DNA of 16,428 nt from contig CAZKEV010000044.1 in assembly GCA_964551875.1 (NCBI GenBank), positions 1-16,428 of the forward strand, read 5' to 3'. The notes below the pieces were generated by a model, which was given only the letters and a program-made list of their open reading frames with translations, had not been told where the DNA came from and did not search any database. This DNA comes from JACTUA01 sp964551875 (lineage in GTDB: Archaea; Halobacteriota; Methanomicrobia; Methanomicrobiales; JACTUA01). Below, in pieces: positions 1 through 7,622 of this stretch. How positions within the stretch are numbered: the first letter of the stretch is position 1; the number at the start of each line of letters is the position of its first letter. The position numbers and the translations under genes were made by a program.

Positions 1-2
1 TT

Positions 3-287
3 GCCTCCACAAGTCCCGTCGACGTGTTCTCAAGCGGATCCGCCTCTTCCGGTACGGCCATGAACAGCGGGGATAAGCCCATCACCAATGCCCCCTCCCT
101 GATCTACGGCTTCGGGGCGGGTAACTCCAGCTGCCATGCGGCCACGCCGTATACCGACCGGGAGACCGCCAACGGCCGGTGCGCTGTTGACCGGACCGTC
201 TTCATGACGGGTACCTTCAATGTCACCGCCACGCAGGCCATCTCAGGTAACTGGGCACTCCAGATGGTGGCCTTCAAGGGGGCGTAA
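3..287 (+). CDS. C-terminal end of a secreted/surface beta-rich protein (5' truncated)
   Basis: The reading frame is open from the left edge of the window (codons start at base 3) to a TAA at 285-287, so this is the last ~94 codons of a longer gene. The translation is rich in Ser, Thr, Gly and Asn, with alternating hydrophobic residues. It ends in NWALQMVAFKGA, a beta-strand-like ending often seen at the end of secreted beta-sandwich modules. Two cysteines (in SSCH and GRCAV) could form a disulfide, which would fit an extracytoplasmic location. The next genes on the same strand are also surface proteins. No specific family can be assigned from this fragment, and a GTG at 24 is just an internal valine codon. 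Confidence 0.55.
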   Translation, partial: ASTSPVDVFSSGSASSGTAMNSGDKPITNAPSLIYGFGAGNSSCHAATPYTDRETANGRCAVDRTVFMTGTFNVTATQAISGNWALQMVAFKGA

Positions 288-391
288 ACCGGGACGACCG
301 GGGATTGTGGCTCTGTACTCCGGACACGGGTTGATGCTTGATAAACCGTTTCAGAGAAACGCGCAGCTGTTGATAAAACCTGGCAGAAAAG

Positions 392-421
392 CCGACCCTG
401 ATTCAGATGCATCAGGGTTGG
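392..421. other. Hairpin, 11-bp stem, 8-nt loop
   Basis: Bases 392-402 pair with 411-421 (CCGACCCTGAT against ATCAGGGTTGG, one G-U pair), leaving an 8-base loop. It lies ~105 bases after the stop of the truncated gene and is followed by A/T-rich sequence. It could therefore be part of that gene's 3' end or of an independent RNA. There is no immediate T-run, so a classical intrinsic terminator is not supported. Confidence 0.5.
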
Positions 422-531
422 ATAGAGGATAAAATCATCAATGTACCATTCATTTATCATTCCGGTCCCCGAGAAGTTTCCCTGTTCCTCCTGTTCAGGA
501 TCGTTGAACGGTCCTTCAGCTTCACGGGCAT

Positions 532-566
532 CGGCATCAGACGCCCCGTGGTGGCGTCTGATGTCG
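532..566. other. Hairpin, 11-bp perfect core extended to 14 bp
   Basis: CATCAGACGCC (535-545) and GGCGTCTGATG (553-563) are perfect inverted copies around a 7-base loop. The pairing extends outward through 534-564 (G-U), 533-565 and 532-566. It is the strongest local secondary structure in the gene-free stretch. It may be an RNA element or a protein-binding palindrome. Confidence 0.5.
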
Positions 567-1115
567 CCTACCTCACCCTGTCTGCCCATGCCGTGACCCG
601 GTCCGGAAAGGATGCATGGGTTGTATCCGGTGAATCCCTGATCCGAAGGGAGCTAAGGGGAAGTACTTCATCTCCATCCTCCAGGTTCAGCCAGGCAAAA
701 CTCTTCCCCGTTTTTTCCTTTGCCAAGGAAACAGGAACCTTTTCACCCCGGGCCAGGGCGGGTGGTTCCGGGAACGGAGCATTTTCACTCCCGCCTGCCA
801 TCTCCCCTGCAAGGGAGGACCGGATCAGAGATCTCGCCTGCGATTCCCTATCAGTTCCCGGGAGAACCTTTCGTTCCCGCGCGAAACGCGGTTCCCGCTC
901 CTTTCCGGGACCTCCACCCGAACCGGTTGTGGGGTTGGTCCTGCCAACCGAAAAGGGAGAGAAAACGGATTCTTTTCAGAAATAACATGGTATATCGATG
1001 GCATATCTAAAACCATCGTATTCCTGGATGATATGGGATAAATCTTCGTTTTACTATTTTTAAATTGTATTTAAAGAGAATAAAAGAGATAAATGAAAAA
1101 TCATTATCGAAAGGT

Positions 1116-1123
1116 TTTATATA
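1116..1123 (+). promoter_or_regulatory. TATA box of the Ig-domain surface protein gene
   Basis: TTTATATA is a near-ideal archaeal TATA box. Transcription would start ~25 bases downstream, near 1146. That lies after the upstream candidate start at 1093 but before the ATG at 1177, which supports 1177 as the true start. A second A/T-rich patch (TTTTTAAATTG, ~1056-1066) is a weaker alternative. Confidence 0.6.
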
Positions 1124-1176
1124 CAAGGTTGAGAAAATCAATGGTACATCTCATAACTGGTGAGTGGTGGATATCT

Positions 1177-4001
1177 ATGACCTATCATCGAACGAGTGAG
1201 ACCTACCTCTGTACGCTCGTGATGATCCTCGGTGTTCTGATCATCGCGGCGCCTGTAATGGCATGCGAGACCCCAACTCCTCCTCCCCCGTCTCCTTCCC
1301 CAATCTTCAGCTGTCCTCAATCCACATGGGCAGTCAAGTACGAGAATCTGACGGCTGCCGATGAAGAGATCGTCGGATGCTTGGCAATTACGAACGACAA
1401 CAGGTATCTCTCTGTGAATATCTCCAGTTCCCCATCAGTCCAGATGACGATGGCCAACTGGACATGGATAGTCGCAACAAAGGGTGATTCCATTCCGCAT
1501 GATTCAGATGGAGTTCCTCTCACCCACCTGTTCAAAAACTCGTACTTTTTCAAGGAAGATGAGAAGTTTCACAACTTTGAGCCGGTCGATATCAGTGATC
1601 TGCTATCGCGGGATGTGGCCAGTATCTGGGGTTCTGCCTATGTGACCGTGGAGAAGAAGAACCTCCAGGCCTGTACCTGGATCTCCAGCGATGGGAACGA
1701 GACCTATACCGCCAACAACAACCCGAGGCTTGGGCCGGATGTAAAGGGAACACTCTCACCCCGGTCCGGAACTGCCGTGATGGCCTACATATCCCCGTGG
1801 CATAACCCGTCACTCTATTTCGCAACAAATCGAACCCCGTTCACCTTCACCTTCGGAAAATGGATCTGGGAGAGCAGCAAGGTGAAGGATCCGTGGAAAG
1901 GGGATGTCGTCGATTTCACGAAGACCTTCACCGTGAGCGGCGTTCCGGTGAGCGGGACACTCTGGATAACTGCCGACGACGGGTACAACGTGTCCCTGAA
2001 TGGGGTGCCCGTGGGGAGCGAGGGGCTCAATAACGGCTGGCGGACGAGCAACCTGAAGTATGCCTATGTCCCCGGGCACGGCCTCTGGAAATCGGTGGAA
2101 GAGTACAATCTCAATAAGACACCCGGTACGCTGAAGGAGGGTATAAATACCCTCTTCATCCAGACTGCGAACCGGTACATGGGCTGCGATAATTATCTCC
2201 CCAGGGGAGTCACGGCCACGGACTCAGACTATCCCACCGGTTCGGAGAGCGGTTCTCCGGTCCTCGTTACCGGAGGCGACCTCGTTGGCTGCGGAGGTTC
2301 CTGTGCAGAGCCAAAGGGCACCACTTCCACCAATATCGGGGCTCTCATATTTGAGGCACAGATCTGTACCGCCGCATCATCCACCAAGGATGCATGGGTC
2401 TTATCCACTAACCCGGCTGATAACGTGAACGGGGAGCCGGCTAAGTTCTTTGAGTATGTTTTGACGAAGGTGACTGTCAGCCTTACGCCCTTCCCGGCAA
2501 ACGTTCCGGAGCCCCAGACGGACAAGACCATGACGGTTACCGTGACCGCCAACTCAGGACCGGTACCAGATGCCCCACTGGTGTTCACAACCAACAACGG
2601 AACCTTTTCGGGTAACGGCAAAGAAACAACCGCGAAGACGGATGGCAACGGCGTGGCAACCGTTAACATCTCCTCTTCGGCTCCCGGCAAGGCAACCCTC
2701 ACCGCCTGGATCGATGCCAACAACAATGGTAAACTCGATGACGGGGAATGGACTGCCACCACAACCGTGAAATGGCAAAAGGCTACAACCATCGACCTTG
2801 CAGCTTCACTGCCATCAATGCAGTTGCCTGATCCTGAACCGATAACACTCACCGCGACTGTGTACGACCAGGATAAGGAGCTCATGGCTAATGCATCGGT
2901 GACATTCACGACCACCCTCGGCACCTTTGGTGGCACGAACACGGTGAACACCAATGACGATGGGCAGGCAATCATCACCATCACCTCAACGGAAGCCGGT
3001 GAGGCTATCATCACAGCAACATCCGGGGATGCGAAGAGCACTCCCCTGACCGTGACCTGGTCGGCGGCACCGAAGGTCACGAGCCTCACCCTCTCACCCG
3101 AATCGGCAACACTGGAGTTGCACAGTCCTACCTCTCAGGTCATTACGGCGACAATACTTGACCAGAACGGGAAGCCAATGTCTGGCATTCCGGTGACTTT
3201 CACCACCGTCTTCGGTTCCGGGGGTACCCAGTCAACGACGGTGTATACCGATGACAACGGGCAGGCAGGTGTCACCGTCACCTCCTCAGTGGCAGATACC
3301 GCGACCATCACCGCCAGTGCCGGGGATGTTGCGAGCGCTCCCGTGACCGTGATCTGGTTGGAGGCACCTCAATTAGCCCTTGGAGCGACTCCGGATCCAA
3401 CCCCTGAACCGTCACCTGAGCCGACCCTTGTGGCGACTCCGGATCCAACCCCTGAACCGTCACCTGAGCCGACCCTTGTGGCGACTTCGGATCCAACTCC
3501 TGAACCGTCACCTGAGCCGACCCTTGTGGCGACTTCGGATCCAACTCCTGAACCGTCACCTGAGCCGACCCTTGTGGCGACTCCGGATCCAACCCCTGAA
3601 CNNNNNNNNNNNNNNNNNNNNNNNNNNNNNNNNNNNNNNNNNNNNNNNNNNNNNNNNNNNNNNNNNNNNNNNNNNNNNNNNNNNNNNNNNNNNNNNNNNN
3701 NCTGAACCGTCACCTGAGCCGACCCTTGTGGCGACTCCGGATCCAACCCCTGAACCATCACCTGAGNNNNNNNNNNNNNNNNNNNNNNNNNNNNNNNNNN
3801 NNNNNNNNNNNNNNNNNNNNNNNNNNNNNNNNNNNNNNNNNNNNNNNNNNNNNNNNNNNNNNNNNNCCGACCCTTGCGGCGACTCCGGATCCAACCCCTG
3901 AACCGTCACCTGAGCCGACCCTTGCGGCGACTCCGGATCCAACCCCTGAACCGTCACCTGAGCCGACCCCTGTCCCTGAACCGGCCCCCGGACAGGGTTG
4001 A
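1177..4001 (+). CDS. Secreted surface protein with three Big-type Ig domains and a C-terminal Pro/Glu-rich repeat array
   Basis: An ATG at 1177 is preceded by a GGTGAGTGGTGG ribosome-binding stretch (1159-1170) and lies downstream of a TATA box; an in-frame ATG at 1093 lies before the predicted transcript start. Residues ~8-30 form a hydrophobic signal peptide ending PVMA/C, which could be cleaved by signal peptidase I or be a weak lipobox. Residues ~30-430 form an unassigned extracellular region. Around 'ADDGYNVSLNGVPVGS...LKEGINTLFIQTANR' it resembles a galactose-binding-like jelly roll. Three bacterial Ig-like (invasin/Big_1 type) domains follow at ~431-530, ~535-628 and ~634-727, each with VTFTT and DDGQA-like strands. 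From residue 738 a 16-residue repeat (TPDPTPEPSPEPTLVA) runs almost to the TGA at 3999-4001. Two 100-N gaps lie in the repeat, so the true length is unknown. No C-terminal membrane anchor or PGF-CTERM signal is visible. The likely role is an extended adhesin or S-layer-associated protein; the ligand is unknown. Confidence 0.8.
3602..3701. other. Assembly gap (100 N) inside the repeat array
   Basis: Exactly 100 N, a placeholder length. The left flank stops at unit position 22 and the right flank resumes at position 17. The missing length must therefore be 42 + 48k bases, or the contigs overlap by 6 bases (CTGAAC). 100 is incompatible with the repeat phase. Confidence 0.9.
3767..3866. other. 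Second assembly gap (100 N) inside the repeat array
   Basis: Exactly 100 N. The left flank ends at unit position 33 and the right flank begins at position 34. The true missing length should be a multiple of 48 bases, possibly zero. Confidence 0.9.
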
Positions 4002-4026
4002 GCCCGAACCGGAGGAGGAGGACCCC

Positions 4027-4063
4027 GGGGGACCGTCCGGGTTCCCCCTCTCCCCCATTTTTT
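4027..4063 (+). terminator. Probable terminator after the Ig-domain gene
   Basis: GGGGGA (4027-4032) can pair with TCCCCC (4043-4048), and CC/GG inside the loop may extend the stem. A run of six T follows at 4058-4063. It lies 26-62 bases after the stop at 4001 and just before an independent promoter, which fits transcript termination. Archaeal terminators need mainly the T-run, so the hairpin is supporting evidence only. Confidence 0.5.
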
Positions 4064-4098
4064 CTGACCGCCACCTTCCCGTCCTCACCTCGAAGAGG

Positions 4099-4107
4099 TT
4101 TATATAT
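4099..4107 (+). promoter_or_regulatory. TATA box of the pilin-like gene pair; likely leaderless start
   Basis: TTTATATAT is centred ~30 bases before the ATG at 4133. The expected transcript start (~4127-4132) is almost at the start codon. No Shine-Dalgarno-like sequence precedes the ATG, so the mRNA is probably leaderless or nearly so. Confidence 0.65.
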
Positions 4108-4132
4108 TATCCCGTGAATATATCCAGTAAGC

Positions 4133-5572
4133 ATGTTCCATTCCCACAGAGAGAGAGGGCTCTCCGAGATCGTCGGATTTATCCTCATACTTGCGGCCAT
4201 CGTCATCGCGGTTGCCCTCTTCGCCACCTTCGGGATACCTGCCCAGGGCAGGGAGGGGGAGATCGCGCACATGAACGATGTGAGGGATCGGTTCGTGGAG
4301 TTCAAGATCAACATCGACTCGCTCTGGTCGAACAGGCAGTGCGGGACCGCAATCGGTACCTCCTTCACGCTGGGAACGGGCGGTGGAGCTACCACCGGCT
4401 CCTTCTCCATCATCCCCATCCTCGCACCCGTCAAGACGGGTGCCACCCTCGCCCTCAACCAGCGGGCCGATTACATCACCATCGTCCAGGACTCCCTGCT
4501 CATCGTGGACTCTGCAGCTAATAGCTGGAACGAGACGGGCCTCATCAGCACCTACCCGTCAACCACCCCCATCACCTTCAACACAACCCCGAAGTACTTC
4601 TTCATTAATATCTCCTCGCCCGATTCTTCATCACTCCTCCAGCGACGCGGAGTGCATATCTATCCCGCCTCGGGCTCTGCATGGGAAGCCTGGGTGAATG
4701 TAACCCCCGTCTATTCGTACTCGCGGCGATTCCTGGTCTCGAATGGCACTGGAACATGCTGCTGGAACCAGATCTACAGTTTCTGGGAGGAGGACGAGAC
4801 CCGCTGGAACCGGACCGATGTCACCATCAGCACGTGGAACCAGGGCATCCAGCTTATGCAGGACTTTATTGTCTACAAGAATATCGCCCCCCTGCCGACC
4901 ACGTACATTGTGGACCTCATGAAGCCTGGTTACGGGATCAGCGACCAGCTCGGTGCTACCCCGATCCTCACGGCACAGAAGAGCGACGGGGTCGTCAACG
5001 CCACATTCCTCACCAATTACAGCTACTGGCCCACGCAGACCTCCCAGAGCTGGCCCATGGGCTCGCTGGAGTACCGCGCCCAGAACGAGTACTGGATCCC
5101 GCAGACCTATTACTACCAGATGGGCGGGGTCTTCCTGGAACAGAACGAGGGAAATACGGTGAAGGTCCCCCCGGCCATCACCTTCTCCATGTCAAACGGC
5201 ATCCCGGTGGTGAAGATCAACCAGATCCTCCTCTCGGGCTCGGGGATGATCCAGGCGTCCGGTCCCGTCCGGGTGACGTCATCGGTGGCCTCCATCACGG
5301 ATACCCCGATGGTCGCGGGAAACAACACAAGGTTCGTGAATATCAGCGTGTGGACCCAGTCAGAAAACGCGTCGCAGATGTGGCTGCAGGCCCTCACGAA
5401 CGCCGCTGACAAGGCGGGGTTCCCCACGCGCATCTACACGAACAAGACCGCCGGGTGCGAGAGTTTCCTGAACATCACCGCGGATCCCGCGATCTACGGC
5501 GTCCGCCTCACTCTCAGCAATGTGACCGTGAAGACAGCAATCCAGACCGCGGCTCCCTCCGGCGGAGGATAA
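4133..5572 (+). CDS. Archaeal type IV pilin N-terminal domain protein, 479 aa
   Basis: The N-terminus MFHSHRERG/LSEIVGFILILAAIVIAVALF has the layout of an archaeal class III signal peptide: a short basic segment, a Gly before the cut, and then a ~22-residue hydrophobic helix. The G-L-S-E-I-V-G motif is typical of the archaeal type IV pilin N-terminal family. Cleavage would be by the prepilin peptidase, with the helix used for assembly or as a membrane anchor. Residues ~35-479 form a long Ser/Thr/Asn-rich extracellular region with many N-X-S/T sequons and a C-C-W-N motif near residue 205. I do not recognise a named domain in it. At 479 residues it is much longer than typical pilins (~120-200). 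It may be a minor or tip pilin, or a pilin-like surface protein. The following gene starts 4 bases after its stop and is probably co-transcribed. Confidence 0.82.
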   Translation: MFHSHRERGLSEIVGFILILAAIVIAVALFATFGIPAQGREGEIAHMNDVRDRFVEFKINIDSLWSNRQCGTAIGTSFTLGTGGGATTGSFSIIPILAPVKTGATLALNQRADYITIVQDSLLIVDSAANSWNETGLISTYPSTTPITFNTTPKYFFINISSPDSSSLLQRRGVHIYPASGSAWEAWVNVTPVYSYSRRFLVSNGTGTCCWNQIYSFWEEDETRWNRTDVTISTWNQGIQLMQDFIVYKNIAPLPTTYIVDLMKPGYGISDQLGATPILTAQKSDGVVNATFLTNYSYWPTQTSQSWPMGSLEYRAQNEYWIPQTYYYQMGGVFLEQNEGNTVKVPPAITFSMSNGIPVVKINQILLSGSGMIQASGPVRVTSSVASITDTPMVAGNNTRFVNISVWTQSENASQMWLQALTNAADKAGFPTRIYTNKTAGCESFLNITADPAIYGVRLTLSNVTVKTAIQTAAPSGGG

Positions 5573-5575
5573 CCC

Positions 5576-7051
5576 ATGAAGGGCGACGGGGTCTCGGAGG
5601 TGATCGGCGCCATCATCCTCATCTCTGTCGCCGTCCTGGCAATGGGCATCGTGATCCTGTTTTTATTTGCGGGTCCCCTGCCGACCAGTGTCCCCGCCTT
5701 CTCCGGCCTCATCTCGAATTCCAGCCAGACCGTCTACATCTCCCACGAGGGCGGGGACACCCTCTACACGGGGCAGTTCAAGATCCTCGTGGACGGCGTG
5801 GACGAGACCTACAACTTCACGAAATCCCTGAGCGGGCCCTTCTCCCTGGGGAAGGTCATGAGCGCCACTCTGCCAAACATGCCGGGTCGGGTCGTCATGG
5901 TCTTCAACACCTCGTGGGGGGGCGGGACCGTCCTCCTCTCGGCCGATCTCGTCCACGTGGTTCCCTTCACCCCTGCCGGCTGGTACTCCAGTAACTGGAT
6001 CAAACGGAAGAAGATCACCATCAACCCCAGCAAGGTGTCGGGATCCCTCACCGACTTCCCGGTCCTCATCAGCATCGCCGATCTGCGCCTCCAGAATTAC
6101 GCCCAGAACGATGGCGACGACATTCTTTTCACCTCAGGGGGTGGCACGGCCCCGCTCGCCCATGAGATTGAATACTATAACAATAACGGCGGGATCCTCG
6201 TGGCCTGGGTGAAGGTCCCCTCCGTCACGTCCGCGAGCGATACGGTCATCTACATTTATTACAACAACTCCGCCGCTTCCAACCAGGAGGATAAGACTGG
6301 CGGCGTCTGGAGCAACGGCTACCAAGCGGTCTGGCACCTGAAAGAGGTCGGCACAGGATACCCCAACGATTATAATGACAGCAGCATGAATGGCAACAAC
6401 GGGTGGGCAGGTGGCGGTACTGCCGGCGCATACCCCACCCAGACCACGGGGCAGATCGGATATGGGCAGAGTTTTGACGGTGCCAGTGATTACATTGCCA
6501 CAAACAAAACAGTTACATCCCCACCAACGGCCTTCACATTATCCACCTGGTTCGAGACCGCGACCGCGGCCTCTGGGAAGTTCATCGGTCTGGAAAACAA
6601 CCAAAAAGGAACAGGGTCGGGCTCTCAAGACTGGACACTCTACATAGGTAATAATGGATATGTGGTAGGCGGGATATACGGCGGTGGCGCTGTAAGAAAT
6701 GTGAATACAAGCCCCACAACATATAATGATGATTACCCGCATTATGCGGTTTTAACTTATTCTTCTTCACCAACGCAAAACCTCAGTTTGTATGTTGACG
6801 GGAACTACATCGGGAGTAAAACTGGTTACGCCCCCCAGACCCTGACCGGCTACCTCAGGATGGGGTCATATCGTTTTTCTGGCCTCTGGCCCTATTCAGC
6901 AGCTGGATATTACAGCGGGTTACTTGACGAGGTGCGTTATTCGAGCGTCGGGCGCTCCTCCGACTGGATCCTGACCGAGTACAACAACCAGAACGACCCG
7001 GGCACCTTCTTGTCACTCAGTACAGAACAGACCCAGACCACCATGAGCTAG
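5576..7051 (+). CDS. Type IV pilin-like protein with DUF2341 and LamG-like lectin domains, 491 aa
   Basis: The start is supported by GGAGG at 5564-5568, inside the end of the preceding gene. MKGDG/VSEVIGAIILISVAVLAMGIVILFLF is an archaeal prepilin-type signal with a hydrophobic helix (residues 6-33). Residues ~34-130 form a beta-rich pilin-like segment. Residues ~140-235 (NWIKRKKITI, FPVLISI, IYIYYNN) match the DUF2341 pattern. Residues ~250-480 match a concanavalin A-like/LamG fold: AVWHLKE, GQSFDGASDYI, FTLSTWF, LSLYVDGNYIGS and LDEVRYSSVGRS are its usual strand signatures. DUF2341 plus LamG is a frequent pair in surface proteins thought to bind carbohydrate. The likely role is a pilus-associated or membrane-anchored adhesin, co-transcribed with the gene before it. 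The LamG-coding part is visibly richer in A+T than its flanks. Confidence 0.85.
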   Translation: MKGDGVSEVIGAIILISVAVLAMGIVILFLFAGPLPTSVPAFSGLISNSSQTVYISHEGGDTLYTGQFKILVDGVDETYNFTKSLSGPFSLGKVMSATLPNMPGRVVMVFNTSWGGGTVLLSADLVHVVPFTPAGWYSSNWIKRKKITINPSKVSGSLTDFPVLISIADLRLQNYAQNDGDDILFTSGGGTAPLAHEIEYYNNNGGILVAWVKVPSVTSASDTVIYIYYNNSAASNQEDKTGGVWSNGYQAVWHLKEVGTGYPNDYNDSSMNGNNGWAGGGTAGAYPTQTTGQIGYGQSFDGASDYIATNKTVTSPPTAFTLSTWFETATAASGKFIGLENNQKGTGSGSQDWTLYIGNNGYVVGGIYGGGAVRNVNTSPTTYNDDYPHYAVLTYSSSPTQNLSLYVDGNYIGSKTGYAPQTLTGYLRMGSYRFSGLWPYSAAGYYSGLLDEVRYSSVGRSSDWILTEYNNQNDPGTFLSLSTEQTQTTMS

Positions 7052-7194
7052 GCGTTTCCCTTTGTATCAAAGCGGGAGAAATGGAGAACCCCTCCCTTAT
7101 CGTTCAAGAGTGAGAACAGGGTAAAAACAAGCGTGATCCGAACCCCGTACTTTACGTGAAAATGAGGGAAGAAAGGGAGCCGTTGTGTGGAGGG
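7052..7194. other. Convergent intergenic region
   Basis: The space lies between the 3' ends of the pilin-like pair (+) and the GTPase operon (-). A small inverted repeat (TTTG/CAAA with flanking CCC/GGG) follows the + strand stop near 7060-7075 and may help termination. No gene or promoter is seen. Confidence 0.4.
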
Positions 7195-7617
7195 TTATCC
7201 CTTCTTCTTCCCCTTCCCTTTATCTCTCTTCCCTTTCCCTCCCTTCTTCTCCTCCTTCTTCCCCATGGAGGAGATGTCCACCAGGTAACTGGCCTCCTTC
7301 CCGAGCCCCACCACCATATCGTTGCTCTCGGCGAGCTTCTTTAAGTTCAGCTCGTAGCTCCCAGGCGAGAGGATGCGGATGGACTCGACCTGGCCCTGGA
7401 GGTCCGACGCCTTTTTCGGGGCGTCCACCACCTCGAGGACCTCCTCCTTCGTCTCCCTTGCGATCTCGGTGATGGTCTTCTCTTCGAGCACGTCGCGGTG
7501 CCGGTGCTCCTCCCTGATGTAGAGGAACTTCTTGCTGCCGCAGCTCGGGCAGCCCTTCAGGATCTCGGTGGACCCGTCTTTAAACTCCCTCCCGCACTTC
7601 GTGCACTTGTGGGGCAT
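7195..7617 (-). CDS. arvC: Zinc-ribbon protein of the GTPase operon (OapC/ArvC family, DUF2072), 140 aa
   Basis: The N-terminus carries a four-cysteine zinc ribbon: C5 and C8 (CTKC) with C23 and C26 (CPSC). An amphipathic, charged middle region (~32-70) may be helical. A short globular segment, ~75-118 (SIRILSPGSYELNLKKLAES), follows. The end is an extremely basic Lys/Gly tail (residues 119-140) that could contact nucleic acid or membrane. It is the last gene of a three-gene operon, 5 bases after the DUF2073 gene. The order GTPase-DUF2073-zinc ribbon is conserved in euryarchaea and corresponds to oapABC, also named arvABC. The role of the zinc ribbon itself is not established. The assignment rests on motif and gene order, and the name on recall. 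Confidence 0.8.
   Translation of the reverse strand: MPHKCTKCGREFKDGSTEILKGCPSCGSKKFLYIREEHRHRDVLEEKTITEIARETKEEVLEVVDAPKKASDLQGQVESIRILSPGSYELNLKKLAESNDMVVGLGKEASYLVDISSMGKKEEKKGGKGKRDKGKGKKKG
7198..7264. repeat. Polypyrimidine tract encoding the Lys/Gly tail of the zinc-ribbon protein
   Basis: On the + strand, 67 bases contain only C and T except for one A at 7222. They are the complement of AAG/GGG-rich codons at the 3' end of the - strand gene. Such polypurine/polypyrimidine DNA is prone to length change and can adopt triplex structures. Confidence 0.75.
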
Positions 7618-7622
7618 CGGCC

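Larger units (their letters stand above)
288..1092. other. ~800-base gene-free stretch with strong hairpins
   Basis: No convincing coding region is seen on either strand. The open frames here are Ser/Arg/Pro-rich low-complexity translations without a ribosome binding site or recognisable domain. The stretch contains several inverted repeats: 392-421 and 532-566 (listed separately), 877-891 (CCGCG/CGCGG) and 933-949 (GGTTGG/CCAACC). The last ~80 bases become A+T-rich and lead into the promoter of the Ig-domain gene. It may hold a structured RNA, terminators of the upstream gene, or decayed sequence; I cannot tell which. Confidence 0.5.
3388..3986 (+). repeat. 48-bp in-frame tandem repeat encoding TPDPTPEPSPEPTLVA
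   Basis: The unit begins ACTCCGGATCCAACC and is 48 bp. Complete copies start at 3388, 3436, 3484, 3532 and 3882. Partial copies flank the two N gaps, and a degenerate last copy runs into the C-terminus. Variants are visible: ACTTCG in copies 3 and 4 (Thr-Ser-Asp), GTG to GCG (Val to Ala) in the last copies, and CCATCA before the second gap. All changes keep the frame. The array encodes an acidic, proline-rich, probably extended stalk or wall-spanning segment. It is not a CRISPR, because there are no spacers. Confidence 0.92.

Noticed and set aside
407..985. 192-codon open frame in the gene-free stretch after the partial gene
   Set aside because: Ser/Arg/Pro-rich translation with no domain, signal or ribosome binding site, and it spans hairpins; typical of chance frames in G+C-rich DNA.
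1093..1176. Upstream ATG for the Ig-domain protein
   Set aside because: It lies before the TTTATATA box and the expected transcript start, has no ribosome binding site, and would put 28 polar residues before the signal peptide.
3388..3986. CRISPR-like array
   Set aside because: The repeats are contiguous with no unique spacers, keep the reading frame and encode a Pro/Glu repeat.
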